NCBI GenBank assembly: GCA_026993355.1
Contig: JALWTX010000008.1
Span: 169,014 to 233,013 of the forward strand
DNA: 64,000 nt
From: Flavobacteriales bacterium
Lineage (GTDB): Bacteria > Bacteroidota > Bacteroidia > Flavobacteriales > Flavobacteriaceae
Direction of reading: 5' to 3'
Below the pieces are notes generated by a model, which had not been told where the DNA came from, searched no databases, and worked only from the letters and a program-made list of their open reading frames with translations. Each line of letters starts with the position of its first letter. The first letter of the stretch is position 1. The position numbers and the translations under genes are program-made. Below, one piece after another: positions 27,306 through 36,858 of the stretch.

Positions 27306-28638
27306 ACTTTGTAACTATACTTTTTTTAAAAAATTGATAAAATTTCCAACGTAAACTAAAAGCTCTAAAAGACATCCAAAGAAAAAAAGACAACCAAATG
27401 GCCGATAACTTTAATCCTATATAATCCAACAAAATCAGACTTGGAACAAAAATCAGAAAGGTAGCAATCAATTGCATATTCCTTAAAAATTTTACCCATC
27501 CTAATCCTTTAAATATCCCATCGAATATAAAAGCAATAGCTCCTATGGGTTGCATAAGAATTAATAACCAAAAGACTTTTTCGTAGAGCTTGATTACAGC
27601 TGTTTCATTGGTGAAAATTAGGCCGATGGGTTTATAAAATACCACAAAAATAAAAGCTAAAGCAGAAGCAACATATAAGCCGTATTTAGTAAGTTTTGCG
27701 GCTAAGGCTTTTAAATGAGGCCAATCTTTTTCACCATATAGTTTCCCTGCCAAAGAATTGCCGGCATCGGCATAACCATCTAAAAAGAAGGTGGTGAATA
27801 ACCAAATATTGGTCAATATGACATGCACGGCAATATAATTTTTACCATAAGAGGTGGCATAACGGTTGGATAAAAATAAAGCCACATTTAAAGCAATGGT
27901 CCGGATAACTAAATTACCGGTCATTTGTAAAAAATGTTTGATTTTGGGATGCCAATGCCTTGAAAATTGTAAATTGAAGGGTGTTTTTTTAAAGAAAACG
28001 TAAAGTGCCATCAGCATCATCGAAAATTGGGCAATTAAACTAGCCCAGGCTGCCCCTTCGATATGAAGTGGCGGAAAATAGCCCGGAACACCGTATACCA
28101 ACAGATAGTCAAGAGTAATGTTTATTAAACCCCCTGTTAAACTGATAAACATTGCCCAATAGGTATTTTGCAAACCTCTGAAAATGCCAAATAAGGTGAA
28201 GGTTACCAGTGTGAAAAGAAGCCCAAAAACCCTGATTTTATAGTACGAGACAGCCAATTGTAAAATAAGATCCTTCGCTGCATATAATTCAAAAATAGGC
28301 TTGGCCCAAATCCGGGTTAGAATAGCTAAGGTTAAGCCGGTTACCACATTGATAACCAAGACTTGGGGTATTAAAGTTTTAATTTTTTCCAGTTTTTGCG
28401 CCCCTAATTTCTGACTGACAATGCTGGAAATGGCATTTTTTGTTTGTGCCAATATCCAAAATAAAGCTGACATAAAAGAACCAACTAAACCGACTGCAGC
28501 CAGACTTTCAGTTGGAAAAATTTTGACATGACCGATAATGGCTGTATCTGTTATAGATATTACCGGCTCAATAATACCGGCTAAAATAGAGGGGATTGCC
28601 AGTTTGTTGATAACTTTAAATGAAATTTTATCATTCAT
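27304..28638 (-). CDS. MATE family multidrug/toxin efflux transporter
   Basis: Inner-membrane cation-coupled antiporter, 444 residues from ATG 28638. An upstream TTG at 28665 overlaps the -7 box and is rejected. It has twelve hydrophobic segments and the typical opening KVINKLAIPSILAGIIEPVI, followed by SITDTAIIGHV. The second half repeats the opening-type helices. The relation to DinF-like MatE proteins is visible in FFLDGYADAGNSLAGKLYGE. Substrate unknown. It stands alone with a well-formed promoter and shares a terminator with the cus operon. Confidence 0.92.
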   Translation of the reverse strand: MNDKISFKVINKLAIPSILAGIIEPVISITDTAIIGHVKIFPTESLAAVGLVGSFMSALFWILAQTKNAISSIVSQKLGAQKLEKIKTLIPQVLVINVVTGLTLAILTRIWAKPIFELYAAKDLILQLAVSYYKIRVFGLLFTLVTFTLFGIFRGLQNTYWAMFISLTGGLINITLDYLLVYGVPGYFPPLHIEGAAWASLIAQFSMMLMALYVFFKKTPFNLQFSRHWHPKIKHFLQMTGNLVIRTIALNVALFLSNRYATSYGKNYIAVHVILTNIWLFTTFFLDGYADAGNSLAGKLYGEKDWPHLKALAAKLTKYGLYVASALAFIFVVFYKPIGLIFTNETAVIKLYEKVFWLLILMQPIGAIAFIFDGIFKGLGWVKFLRNMQLIATFLIFVPSLILLDYIGLKLSAIWLSFFLWMSFRAFSLRWKFYQFFKKSIVTK

Positions 28639-28662
28639 AGAATTAGGCTTCTTAGAAAGAAA

Positions 28663-28692
28663 CAAAATTACAGAATTAATGTGGAAGACAAA
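28663..28692 (-). promoter_or_regulatory. Promoter of the MATE gene
   Basis: On the minus strand: TTTG at 28692-28689, an 18-base spacer, then TAATTTTG at 28670-28663. Both elements match the Bacteroidetes consensus. The predicted transcript start is about 18 bases before the chosen ATG. Confidence 0.65.
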
Positions 28693-28704
28693 CAGCGTAG
28701 AACT

Positions 28705-30798
28705 TTAACCGATTAAATTCCAAAAACCGGTTTTGCGAACTTGTTTTTGCAAAAAATATCGCACTTGTTGATGTTCCGGATGGATTAAGTTAAAATCTTT
28801 TTTGAGTATGCGGTAAGCATATTGGCGGGCGGTGTGCATAAGTGGCGCATCTTTTATGATATCTGCTATTCTAAATTGCATCAAACCGCTTTGTTGCGTC
28901 CCTAATATATTTCCCGGGCCTCTCAATTTTAAATCGACTTCAGCTATTTTGAAACCGTCATTGGTGGCAGTCATGGTTTCCATACGGATACGGGCTTCTT
29001 GCGAAAGTTTATAATCGGTCATCAGAATACAATAAGATTGGTCAGCACCGCGTCCTACCCGGCCACGTAATTGATGTAACTGAGATAAACCGAATCGTTC
29101 GGCACTTTCAATGAGCATTATTGAAGCATTGGGGACATTAACGCCGACTTCAATAACAGTGGTGGCAACCATTATATGTGTCTCATTGTTTTTAAAACGC
29201 GTCATTTCAGCCTCTTTTTCAGCCGGTTTCATTTTACCGTGAACCATACTGGTTTTAAAGGCTGTATTTTTAAAAAAAATCTTTATTTTCTCATAATTAT
29301 CCATCAGGTTTTGATAGTTAAGTTGCTCACTTTCTTCTATTAAGGGAAAAACGACATAAGCTTGACGGCCTTTTTCTAATTCTTTTTTTATAAATTCAAA
29401 GACTTTTAGTTTATCTTTTCTATACCGGTGAATGGTTTTTACGGGTTTTCTTCCCGGCGGTAATTCATCAATTATAGAAATATCCAAATCACCATAATGG
29501 GTCAGTGCCAAGGTGCGTGGAATAGGAGTAGCCGTCATCACTAACATATGTGGCGGAATCCGGTTTTTTTGCCACATTTTGGCTCTTTGTGCAACACCAA
29601 AGCGGTGTTGTTCATCAATAATGGCTAAACCTAAGTTTTTAAATTTGACTTTGTCTTCAAAAATGGCATGGGTGCCTATAAGCATGTGCAAATTTCCTGA
29701 TTCTAAACCGGCATGAATAACTTCCCGCTCTTTTTTCTTAGTCGAACCGGTGAGTAAGTGTATGTTTAAGCCCAAGGCATCGGCATAAGGTTTTAAGCCT
29801 TTAAAATGTTGCTGGGCTAATATTTCGGTTGGCGCTACTAAAGCAGCCTGAAATTGATTATCAATGGCCATCAACATACTCAGCATGGCAACTATTGTTT
29901 TGCCACTGCCGACATCGCCTTGTAATAAACGGTTCATTTGTGTGCCGCTTTTTACATCAGCTCTTATTTCTTTTAAAACACGTTTTTGGGCATTGGTTAA
30001 ATCAAAAGGTAAAATTTTTTGGTAAAATTGATTAAAATACGGGCCTATTTTTGGAAAAATGTGACCTTTGATTTTCTTTTTATGCTGTAAATTTTTTTGC
30101 AACAGTTGTAATTGCAGATAGAAGAGTTCTTCAAATTTTAAACGGGTTTGTGCTTTTTGTAATAAATCAATATTTTGAGGAAAATGGATATTGAATAAAG
30201 CTTGATTTTTATCTAATAACTTTAATTCGTTTAAGACTTCGGGCGGTAAACTTTCTTTAAATTTTAGCCCGGTTTCTTTAAAAAGACCCGACATTATGTG
30301 TGTCCAAAGCCTGGTATTAAATCCTTTTTTAATTAATTTTTCTGTAGAGGGATAGACAGGCTGTAATTTTAAAAAAGACTTTTTTTTCCGTTCTTCTATC
30401 GTTTCAATCTCAGGGTGTGCCATGTTAAATTTGCGGTTAAACAAATTAGGTCTTCCGTAAACTACATAAGTTTGGTTGATTTGGAGTCTTTTTTTGATAT
30501 ATTGATAATTTTTGAACCAAACCAATTCCAGTTGACCGGTTTCATCTTCCAAAATGGCGGTTAAGCGTTTTTTTCTGCCATTTCCTATTTCTGTTACTTC
30601 GACTAATTTTCCCAACAGTTGAATATCTGCATTGGTCGCTCTAATTTCTTTGATTTTATAAAACTTAGTCCGGTCTATATACCTAAACGGAAAATGATTC
30701 AATAAATCTTCATAAGTTTTTAAGCCCAGTTCTTGTTCTAACAGTTGTGCTCTAATTGGACCTATTCCGGGTAAATATTTTATACTCTGTTGTAACAC
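28705..30798 (-). CDS. recG: ATP-dependent DNA helicase RecG (GTG start)
   Basis: Branch-migration helicase acting on stalled replication forks and recombination intermediates, 697 residues. The wedge/OB region covers about 1-170 (FPFRYIDRTKFYKI, LEDETGQLELVWFKNY). Walker A is GDVGSGKT near 296, the DEAH-box equivalent DEQHRFGV near 397, and motif VI QLRGRVGRG near 580. The start is read as GTG at 30798, since the LPGIGPIRAQLLEQ motif needs to be included and no ATG lies just upstream. Several TAAATTTG-like boxes lie within 35 bases upstream, so the leader must be very short. Confidence 0.95.
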   Translation of the reverse strand: MLQQSIKYLPGIGPIRAQLLEQELGLKTYEDLLNHFPFRYIDRTKFYKIKEIRATNADIQLLGKLVEVTEIGNGRKKRLTAILEDETGQLELVWFKNYQYIKKRLQINQTYVVYGRPNLFNRKFNMAHPEIETIEERKKKSFLKLQPVYPSTEKLIKKGFNTRLWTHIMSGLFKETGLKFKESLPPEVLNELKLLDKNQALFNIHFPQNIDLLQKAQTRLKFEELFYLQLQLLQKNLQHKKKIKGHIFPKIGPYFNQFYQKILPFDLTNAQKRVLKEIRADVKSGTQMNRLLQGDVGSGKTIVAMLSMLMAIDNQFQAALVAPTEILAQQHFKGLKPYADALGLNIHLLTGSTKKKEREVIHAGLESGNLHMLIGTHAIFEDKVKFKNLGLAIIDEQHRFGVAQRAKMWQKNRIPPHMLVMTATPIPRTLALTHYGDLDISIIDELPPGRKPVKTIHRYRKDKLKVFEFIKKELEKGRQAYVVFPLIEESEQLNYQNLMDNYEKIKIFFKNTAFKTSMVHGKMKPAEKEAEMTRFKNNETHIMVATTVIEVGVNVPNASIMLIESAERFGLSQLHQLRGRVGRGADQSYCILMTDYKLSQEARIRMETMTATNDGFKIAEVDLKLRGPGNILGTQQSGLMQFRIADIIKDAPLMHTARQYAYRILKKDFNLIHPEHQQVRYFLQKQVRKTGFWNLIG

Positions 30799-30802
30799 CC
30801 AA

Positions 30803-30833
30803 CAAATTTAAACAAATTTAATAAAGCAAATAT
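30803..30833 (-). promoter_or_regulatory. Cluster of overlapping -7-like boxes upstream of recG
   Basis: On the minus strand TAAATTTG occurs at 30810-30803 and 30820-30813 and TATATTTG at 30833-30826. The closest one would put the transcript start almost at the GTG codon. No -33 element stands at a normal distance, so which box is used cannot be told. Confidence 0.35.
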
Positions 30834-30849
30834 AAGGGTAAACATTATC

Positions 30850-31599
30850 CTATTGATAAAACCATAATTTAAATGCTAACAAAATAACGATACAAGCTAT
30901 CAATCGGCGTAAATAGGTTTCATTAACATGAACAGACCACCGGCTAGTGAGCCATGAACCGGCAGCAGTCCCAATTGCAATGGCTAATCCGGCTTGCCAA
31001 TTAACATGTCCTTTGATGGCAAACATATAAAGTGTTGGCATAGTTAAAACCAAGACAATTAGTGCTTTAATACTGTTGGCTTCAGTCAAATTGAAATGGT
31101 TGACCAAACTGCCAGCTAAAATAATCATAAAACCCATACCGGCCTGTATGAATCCACCATAGATGCCGATGAGAAAATAAACAATAAAGCTAATCCATAA
31201 CCATTTACCTTTGATGCGTGGATGTAAGTGGTTTTTTTTGAGTTTGGCTTGCAGCAAAATAAGAATAGCTATCAATACCATAACAAAAGCCAAGATATGC
31301 GTCAATCTTTTGGCGGGTGTATGCAAACTGAGCCAAGCACCCAACAAACCGCCTGACATAGCAGCCAAAGCGACATACACATTAAAAGGATACAAAAACA
31401 CGCCTTTACTTTTAAAGCCGGCAACCGAAAAAATACCTTGCGCCAAAAAACCGACCCGGCTGGTGCCTATAGCCGTATGGATAGGCATTCCCATAAATAT
31501 AAGCACCGGATACAAAATGCTTGATCCGCCACCGGCTAATGTGTTGATAAAACCAACAAACATACCGGTTACTATAAGGATCAAGTCATTGAAAAGCAT
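30850..31599 (-). CDS. TauE/SafE (TSUP) family membrane transporter
   Basis: Polytopic membrane protein, 249 residues, with about eight helices. The family motif VGFINTLAGGGSSILYPVLI near residues 15-34 and its internal repeat GIYGGFIQAGMGFMIILAG near 140-165 identify it. The family exports or imports sulfur-containing organic anions such as sulfite or sulfoacetate, though most members are uncharacterised. It starts three bases after the der stop codon, so it lies in the same transcript as an essential GTPase. Confidence 0.88.
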   Translation of the reverse strand: MLFNDLILIVTGMFVGFINTLAGGGSSILYPVLIFMGMPIHTAIGTSRVGFLAQGIFSVAGFKSKGVFLYPFNVYVALAAMSGGLLGAWLSLHTPAKRLTHILAFVMVLIAILILLQAKLKKNHLHPRIKGKWLWISFIVYFLIGIYGGFIQAGMGFMIILAGSLVNHFNLTEANSIKALIVLVLTMPTLYMFAIKGHVNWQAGLAIAIGTAAGSWLTSRWSVHVNETYLRRLIACIVILLAFKLWFYQ

Positions 31600-31602
31600 T
31601 GC

Positions 31603-32913
31603 TTATTTTTTTCTGAAATAAATTTCAATAGGCACACCGGTAAAGTCAAAATTTTCACGCAATTTGTTTTCTAAAAAACGCTTATAGGGTTCTTTAATAT
31701 ATTGTGGCAAATTGGCAAAAAAAGCAAATTTAGGACTATGCGTCGGTAATTGTGTGGCATATTTTATTTTTATATATTTTCCTTTATGAGCCGGTGGCGG
31801 GTTTTGCTGAATATAGGGCAGCATAACTTCGTTTAGTTTGCTGGTCTTTATTTTACGTTTACGGTTTTCGTAAACATGCATCCCTTCTTCAATGGCTTTA
31901 AATATACGTTGTTTGTTTTTGGCAGAAATAAATAAAATGGGCACATCGTTAAAAGGGGCAATTTCCTTTTTTATTTTTTCGATAAATTCTTTGGCTGTAT
32001 GGGTGTCTTTGTCAACCAAATCCCATTTGTTAACCAAAATAACAATGCCTTTATTATTTTTGCGGGCAAGATCAAAAATTTTCTGATCCTGACTTTCAAA
32101 CCCGCGGGTAGCATCTACCACCAAAAAAACCACATCGGCATTTTCAATTGCCCGGATAGCCCGCATGACAGAATAAAATTCAATATCTTCTTTGACTTTA
32201 TTTTTACGGCGAATACCGGCTGTGTCTATTAAATCAAATTCTTGGTTAAATTTTTTATAACGGGTTGAAATGGTGTCACGGGTTGTTCCGGCAACATCGG
32301 TCACGATATTACGGTCTTTACCTAACAAAGCATTTATCAATGTGGATTTCCCGGCATTCGGACGGCCGACTACCGTAAATTTGGGGACATCGTTTTCTTT
32401 CTCTTCCTTTTCTTCTTCTTCGGGCAAGGCTTTGACCAAATCATCTAATAACTCGCCCGTACCGCTACCGTTTATGGCCGAAATGGGATAAATTTCCCCT
32501 AAGCCTAAATTATAAAATTCTACGGCATCATTTTGACGTTTGCTGTTATCTACTTTGTTGACGACCAAAAATACCGGTTTTTTGGTTTTGCGCAATAGTT
32601 TTGCTACTTCTTTATCCAATCCGGTAATACCATCTTCAACATCTACGACAAATAAGATCGCGTCAGCTTCATCAATAGCCAGTTCTACCTGTTTGCGAAT
32701 TTCATCTTCAAAAATATCATCGCTTCCTTTAATATAACCACCGGTATCAATGACGGTAAATTCTTTGCCATTCCATTCCGATTTGCCATAATGGCGGTCA
32801 CGTGTTACACCACTTTCATCATCGACAATGGCTTGACGCCTGCCGGTTAAGCGGTTAAATAGTTGGGATTTTCCCACATTGGGTCTGCCTACAATAGCTA
32901 CAATATTTGACAT
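31603..32913 (-). CDS. der: Ribosome biogenesis GTPase Der (EngA)
   Basis: Double-GTPase needed for 50S subunit assembly, 436 residues. First G domain: GRPNVGKS near 8-15, DTGGY and NKVD. Second: GRPNAGKS near 181, DTAGI and NKWD. A linker rich in Glu separates them ([13 protein letters not shown]). The C-terminal KH-like domain covers about 355-436 and ends with the family pattern [20 protein letters not shown]. It has a good promoter and is followed closely by the TSUP gene. Confidence 0.97.
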   Translation of the reverse strand: MSNIVAIVGRPNVGKSQLFNRLTGRRQAIVDDESGVTRDRHYGKSEWNGKEFTVIDTGGYIKGSDDIFEDEIRKQVELAIDEADAILFVVDVEDGITGLDKEVAKLLRKTKKPVFLVVNKVDNSKRQNDAVEFYNLGLGEIYPISAINGSGTGELLDDLVKALPEEEEKEEKENDVPKFTVVGRPNAGKSTLINALLGKDRNIVTDVAGTTRDTISTRYKKFNQEFDLIDTAGIRRKNKVKEDIEFYSVMRAIRAIENADVVFLVVDATRGFESQDQKIFDLARKNNKGIVILVNKWDLVDKDTHTAKEFIEKIKKEIAPFNDVPILFISAKNKQRIFKAIEEGMHVYENRKRKIKTSKLNEVMLPYIQQNPPPAHKGKYIKIKYATQLPTHSPKFAFFANLPQYIKEPYKRFLENKLRENFDFTGVPIEIYFRKK

Positions 32914-32936
32914 ATTTTATATAATTACTTTTTTGA

Positions 32937-32964
32937 CAAAGTTAATGAAAAATTAGGCTTTCAA
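32937..32964 (-). promoter_or_regulatory. Promoter of der
   Basis: On the minus strand: TTG at 32964-32962, a 17-base spacer and TAACTTTG at 32944-32937. The -7 box ends 24 bases before the der ATG. Confidence 0.6.
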
Positions 32965-32992
32965 TTTATTTTTAAACACCAATTTATAGAGT

Positions 32993-35125
32993 TTATTTCG
33001 TTTTGTTGTTAAAATTGTTTAGGCCTTTTTGCAACCAGTTATAATAAGTAGCGATATCGGGGGTGTAACCAACCGGTTCATTTAAGTTGTTTTCATTATG
33101 ATCAATCATAATATACAAAGGTTGCGAATTATTTTTGTATCTAAAGGTTTCCATTTCACTCCATTTTTGTCCCACGGTAGTAACTTTGTCACCTGTATAA
33201 GGCGAAATATATTGTTTTTCCTTCGGTAATTTGGTGCGTTCATCAACAAAAAGAGAAACCAATACCACGTTGTTTTTCAAAATGGGTAAAATTTTATCAT
33301 GACGCCAGACATTTTCTTCCATTAAACGGCAATTTTGACAAGCCCGTCCTGTAAAATCTATCAAAAGTGGTTTGTTTACTTTTTTGGCGTAAGCCAACGC
33401 TGTGTCGTAATCTTCAAAAACCACAATATTGTTCGGGCCATATTCGGCACCTTCCGGGAGTTTGTTTTCTGTAATAGTAGCTGAATTTATTTTGGAATAA
33501 CCAACCCCGAATTTAGATTCTGCATATTTCATTGGCGGCGGAAAACCACTGATGACATTTAAGGGGGCACCCCATAAACCGGGCAACAAATATAAAGCAA
33601 AAGCCAAGGTAAAAATACCCAGTAAAAAACGGAAAACACCAATCGTATCTGTAGGGGCATCATGTGGCAGCCTGATTTTTCCAAACAAGTACATAGCCAT
33701 AGTCAAGGTTATGGCAACCCATATGGAAATAAATACTTCGCGTTGTAAAAAATGCCATTGGTTGACTAAATCGGCATTGGACAGAAATTTAAAAGCAAAA
33801 GCTAACTCAATAAATCCGAAAATAACTTTAACGCTATTGAGCCAAGCTCCCGATTGGGGTAATTTTTTGAGCAGAACCGGGAAAAAAGCTAATATCCCGA
33901 ATGGTAAAGCTATGCCCAAGCCAAAACCGAGCATGGCATAGGTAAAGGTCATGGCTCCTTCAGCCCCCGATGCGGCATTGCCCAATATAAAACCCAATGC
34001 CGGTCCCGTACAGGAGAAAGAGACGATGACCAAGGTTAAAGCCATAAAAAAGCCGGCAAACATCCCGCCTTTACTGGATTGTTTATCTGCAGAACTAACC
34101 CATGAGTTGGGAATAAGCCTGACCGGATCTAATTTTTCAACCCCAAACAAGTTTAAAGCAAATAGGATAAAAATTAAAAAGAAAAACAAATTGACCCATG
34201 TATTGGTCGCTAAATTGTTAAAAATACGACTATCTACTTTTTCTAATAAATGAAAAGGGAGACTAAAAACCACATAAATTAATACGATGGATAGGGCATA
34301 AACCAAGGCGTTTTTTTTGCCGTTTCCGGCTTTTTCGGATTGCTTGGTAAAAAAGCTGATGGTTAAGGGTATCATAGGGAAGACACAAGGTGTCAGAAGG
34401 ACCAATAAACCTGCAATAAATGCCGTCCAAAAAATGGACCAATTATTATTTTTTGCCGGTACGTTTGTATGAGGTTTTTCGGCTTGTTGAAGGCGGGTTG
34501 CCGGTTGTTTGGCAACCGGAACAGGCGTGTATTTGCCGCCTTCGGTCAAATCTTTTTCAGGGGTTTCTTCCGTTTGGTTAGAAAGGTCTTTTTTTGGTTT
34601 CCCCACTACTTGTTGTTTAGATTTAGGCGGATTGGATTTACCTGCATCAGCTGCTCCAGATTTAGCTTTGCTTAAGTCAAAAGTAAAGTCTTTTTGCACT
34701 TGGATACAGGCATCTTTACAAGCTTGACCGTATAAGGTTACCTTAATTTCTTTTAAATCCGGGTTCAAGACTTCTACCGGTTGAATCAGTTTGGCATGCT
34801 TGGTAAAGAAAGTTTCAGTTGCCTTAAAAACTTTATTATATGCTTGGTGGGTGTTAATTTCTTTGGCCTTGCCCAAAACTTTGTATTGTCCCTTGTTGTT
34901 ATGCCATTCAAATTCAATAGGCAAGGAGGCATTGGGATCGTTAAACTGCGAATACAAATGCCAGCCGTCGGCAATATCGGCTTCAAAAATAAGATTATAG
35001 GTGTTTGTACCGGTTTTTACGACACTTGTATGCCAGGTCAGCGGATTGGTAACGTCTTGTTTTTCGCCAAATTGGCCCCAAGTAGTTAAATTAAAAAATA
35101 AAAATAAAAGCCAAAGTTTTTTCAT
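32993..35125 (-). CDS. dsbD: Thiol:disulfide interchange protein DsbD
   Basis: Carries reducing power from cytosolic thioredoxin across the inner membrane to periplasmic proteins. It has 710 residues from ATG 35125, which gives a clean signal peptide (MKKLWLLFLFF, TTWGQ). An ATG nine bases earlier overlaps tilS and is possible. The N-terminal periplasmic domain has the cysteine pair in YGQACKDACIQ near 133. A linker rich in Lys/Pro/Thr follows. The eight-helix core carries TPCVFPMIPL near 246 and SFSCTGPALG near 370. The C-terminal thioredoxin domain has CQNC near 597. All three redox pairs are present. The gene follows tilS with a two-base gap. Confidence 0.95.
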   Translation of the reverse strand: MKKLWLLFLFFNLTTWGQFGEKQDVTNPLTWHTSVVKTGTNTYNLIFEADIADGWHLYSQFNDPNASLPIEFEWHNNKGQYKVLGKAKEINTHQAYNKVFKATETFFTKHAKLIQPVEVLNPDLKEIKVTLYGQACKDACIQVQKDFTFDLSKAKSGAADAGKSNPPKSKQQVVGKPKKDLSNQTEETPEKDLTEGGKYTPVPVAKQPATRLQQAEKPHTNVPAKNNNWSIFWTAFIAGLLVLLTPCVFPMIPLTISFFTKQSEKAGNGKKNALVYALSIVLIYVVFSLPFHLLEKVDSRIFNNLATNTWVNLFFFLIFILFALNLFGVEKLDPVRLIPNSWVSSADKQSSKGGMFAGFFMALTLVIVSFSCTGPALGFILGNAASGAEGAMTFTYAMLGFGLGIALPFGILAFFPVLLKKLPQSGAWLNSVKVIFGFIELAFAFKFLSNADLVNQWHFLQREVFISIWVAITLTMAMYLFGKIRLPHDAPTDTIGVFRFLLGIFTLAFALYLLPGLWGAPLNVISGFPPPMKYAESKFGVGYSKINSATITENKLPEGAEYGPNNIVVFEDYDTALAYAKKVNKPLLIDFTGRACQNCRLMEENVWRHDKILPILKNNVVLVSLFVDERTKLPKEKQYISPYTGDKVTTVGQKWSEMETFRYKNNSQPLYIMIDHNENNLNEPVGYTPDIATYYNWLQKGLNNFNNKTK

Positions 35126-35126
35126 A

Positions 35127-36449
35127 TCAGTCATTTTTTTGTTGGATGCTTATATGCAATATTTTTTTTGTTTTGTCAGTTATTTTAAAACGTTCATCGG
35201 GACGCTTGCCGGCGACCCAAATAATATTATTGTGCTGTAAAAGTAACCAAATTTTTTCTTTTTCAGGCAAAGACAGTTTTTCATCTTTAAAATAGTCGCT
35301 AAGTTTTTTTTTGCCTTTCATTCCCAAAGGATAAAAATAATCGCCCGTTTGCCATTTTCGCATATTTAAAGGAAAAGTTAAAAGGTCAAAATCTACAAAA
35401 ATTTCATTTTTTTGGGCGTTTTTTAGTTGTGAAACAGTAATCTCATCCACCTCAAAAAGGTGCATGTTTACTTGGAGGTCTTCTATTTCCTGGTGTGCTT
35501 TAAAATCGAGATTATAAATTTTATCGCGATTAATATCCAGTTTTTGGTGTAAAATTAACCAATCACCATGTTTGGTCAGTTGGTGAGTGGGGCTAAAAAT
35601 GCTTTTTCCCGTTTGGGCTTGCGTTAATTTAATAGCAGCTGTTAGGTCGGTAAAGCCGTAGTCTGTAAGCCAATGATACAAAAACAATTCTTTTTCAATA
35701 AGATTTTGCCATGCATTCAAATCCAGTTTATAAGTTTCTTCTTCTTGTTTGATTAATTTTTGCCGGTTATCTTTAACCCAATTATCTATGATATTTTGGC
35801 TTTGTTGCAAATATTCCAGTGTTTTAGTAAAATTAGCGTAAAAAGCCGGATTTTTTTGGGTCAATAATGGGACTATTTGATGACGAATGTAATTACGCCG
35901 GTATTTTTCACTGTCATTACTTTTATCTTCGCGCCATTTTAAATGATGTTGAAGGGCATATGCTTTAATCTTTTGCCGGGAAAATTTTTGCAACGGACGT
36001 AAAATATACCCGCGGTTTTGAATCCCTAACAAGCCTTTCAAACCGGTGCCGCGTTGCAGATTAAGCAAAAAACTTTCTAAACTGTCATCTAAATGATGGC
36101 CTGTTACCAGGTAATCATAATTCTCTTCTATCAAGATCTTTTTAAACCAATTATACCGCCGGTTTCTGGCAGCCAATTGAATGTTTTCCGTTGTATGGGA
36201 CAAATCGCAAATGTGTTGAAACAAAGGAACGCCTAATTGCCGGGTAAGTTCATTAACAAAAGCTTGATCGGCATCACTGTCAGCATCACGTAATTTAAAA
36301 TTACAATGTGCTAAGGCAAAATCAAGCTGAGCCTGTTTAAATAAATCTGCCAAGACCGTACTGTCAATACCGCCTGAAACGGCTAACAAATATTTTTTTT
36401 GTTTCCAACCGGGCTGTTTGGACAGATTTTGTAAAAACTTTTGAAACAT
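35127..36449 (-). CDS. tilS: tRNA(Ile)-lysidine synthetase
   Basis: Attaches lysine to the wobble cytidine of the AUA-reading isoleucine tRNA, an essential step. The 440 residues match the longer two-part form. The PP-loop is AVSGGIDSTVLADLF with SGGIDS at about residues 25-30, followed by the LAHCNFKLR and GHHLDDSLE motifs. The C-terminal tRNA-binding substrate domain ends the protein (FYPLGMKGKKKLSDYFKDEK). It is divergent from a small membrane-protein gene and sits upstream of dsbD, practically overlapping it. Confidence 0.95.
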   Translation of the reverse strand: MFQKFLQNLSKQPGWKQKKYLLAVSGGIDSTVLADLFKQAQLDFALAHCNFKLRDADSDADQAFVNELTRQLGVPLFQHICDLSHTTENIQLAARNRRYNWFKKILIEENYDYLVTGHHLDDSLESFLLNLQRGTGLKGLLGIQNRGYILRPLQKFSRQKIKAYALQHHLKWREDKSNDSEKYRRNYIRHQIVPLLTQKNPAFYANFTKTLEYLQQSQNIIDNWVKDNRQKLIKQEEETYKLDLNAWQNLIEKELFLYHWLTDYGFTDLTAAIKLTQAQTGKSIFSPTHQLTKHGDWLILHQKLDINRDKIYNLDFKAHQEIEDLQVNMHLFEVDEITVSQLKNAQKNEIFVDFDLLTFPLNMRKWQTGDYFYPLGMKGKKKLSDYFKDEKLSLPEKEKIWLLLQHNNIIWVAGKRPDERFKITDKTKKILHISIQQKND

Positions 36450-36463
36450 TAGGTCACTTTAAA

Positions 36464-36494
36464 TTTGAGTAAAGATACAAATTATGTAAATTTG
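36464..36494 (+). promoter_or_regulatory. Promoter of the 36524 gene (near-perfect consensus)
   Basis: TTTG at 36464-36467, a 19-base spacer, then TAAATTTG at 36487-36494. Both boxes match the Bacteroidetes consensus exactly with ideal spacing. The predicted leader is about 24 bases. Confidence 0.7.
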
Positions 36495-36523
36495 TCATTT
36501 AACATTAACACTTTCTTAAAATT

Positions 36524-36820
36524 ATGACAGAAAAAGACCAAAGATTTATGGATTATTGGGCCAAAAAACGGCAACAGGGTATCGTAAAGTTTTCTATAAT
36601 TACAGGTATTACGTATGGTATTATGGTGCTTGTTTTTTCAAAACTCTTTGCATGGAACTGGCATTTTACACAAAAAGATTTAAGTTATGGTATTTTGTCC
36701 ATCTTAATAGGGGTGACAGTTTTGGGTCCTTTTTTGTGGTGGCATCGCGACCGGAAATATAAAAAATTAATAGAGGTTAAAAAATTAAAGAAAAAGGGTG
36801 GCAAAAAGAAAAGAAAATAA
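36524..36820 (+). CDS. Small membrane protein with polybasic C-terminal tail, unknown function
   Basis: 98 residues, not recognised. Two hydrophobic helices at about residues 20-42 (VKFSIITGITYGIMVLVF) and 55-73 (GILSILIGVTVLGPFLWW). The last 25 residues are dominated by lysine and arginine, ending KKLKKKGGKKKRK. By the positive-inside rule both termini are cytosolic, so the tail would face the cytoplasm and could bind nucleic acid, ribosomes or acidic lipid. It has one of the best promoters in the window, so it is probably a real and well-expressed gene. A CaCA antiporter gene follows after 38 bases with its own -7 box. Confidence 0.8.
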   Translation: MTEKDQRFMDYWAKKRQQGIVKFSIITGITYGIMVLVFSKLFAWNWHFTQKDLSYGILSILIGVTVLGPFLWWHRDRKYKKLIEVKKLKKKGGKKKRK

Positions 36821-36836
36821 ATACCGGGATAATTTG

Positions 36837-36844
36837 TAAGTTTG
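36837..36844 (+). promoter_or_regulatory. Predicted -7 box for the CaCA antiporter gene
   Basis: TAAGTTTG matches TAnnTTTG, 15 bases before the ATG. No -33 element at normal spacing is seen. Confidence 0.35.
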
Positions 36845-36858
36845 CCAAAAATTAAAAT

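Noticed and set aside
33552..34253. Long plus-strand open frames opposite dsbD
   Set aside because: They lie antisense to a well-supported gene, translate to Lys/Pro/Ser-rich sequence without motifs, and reflect codon bias of the real gene.
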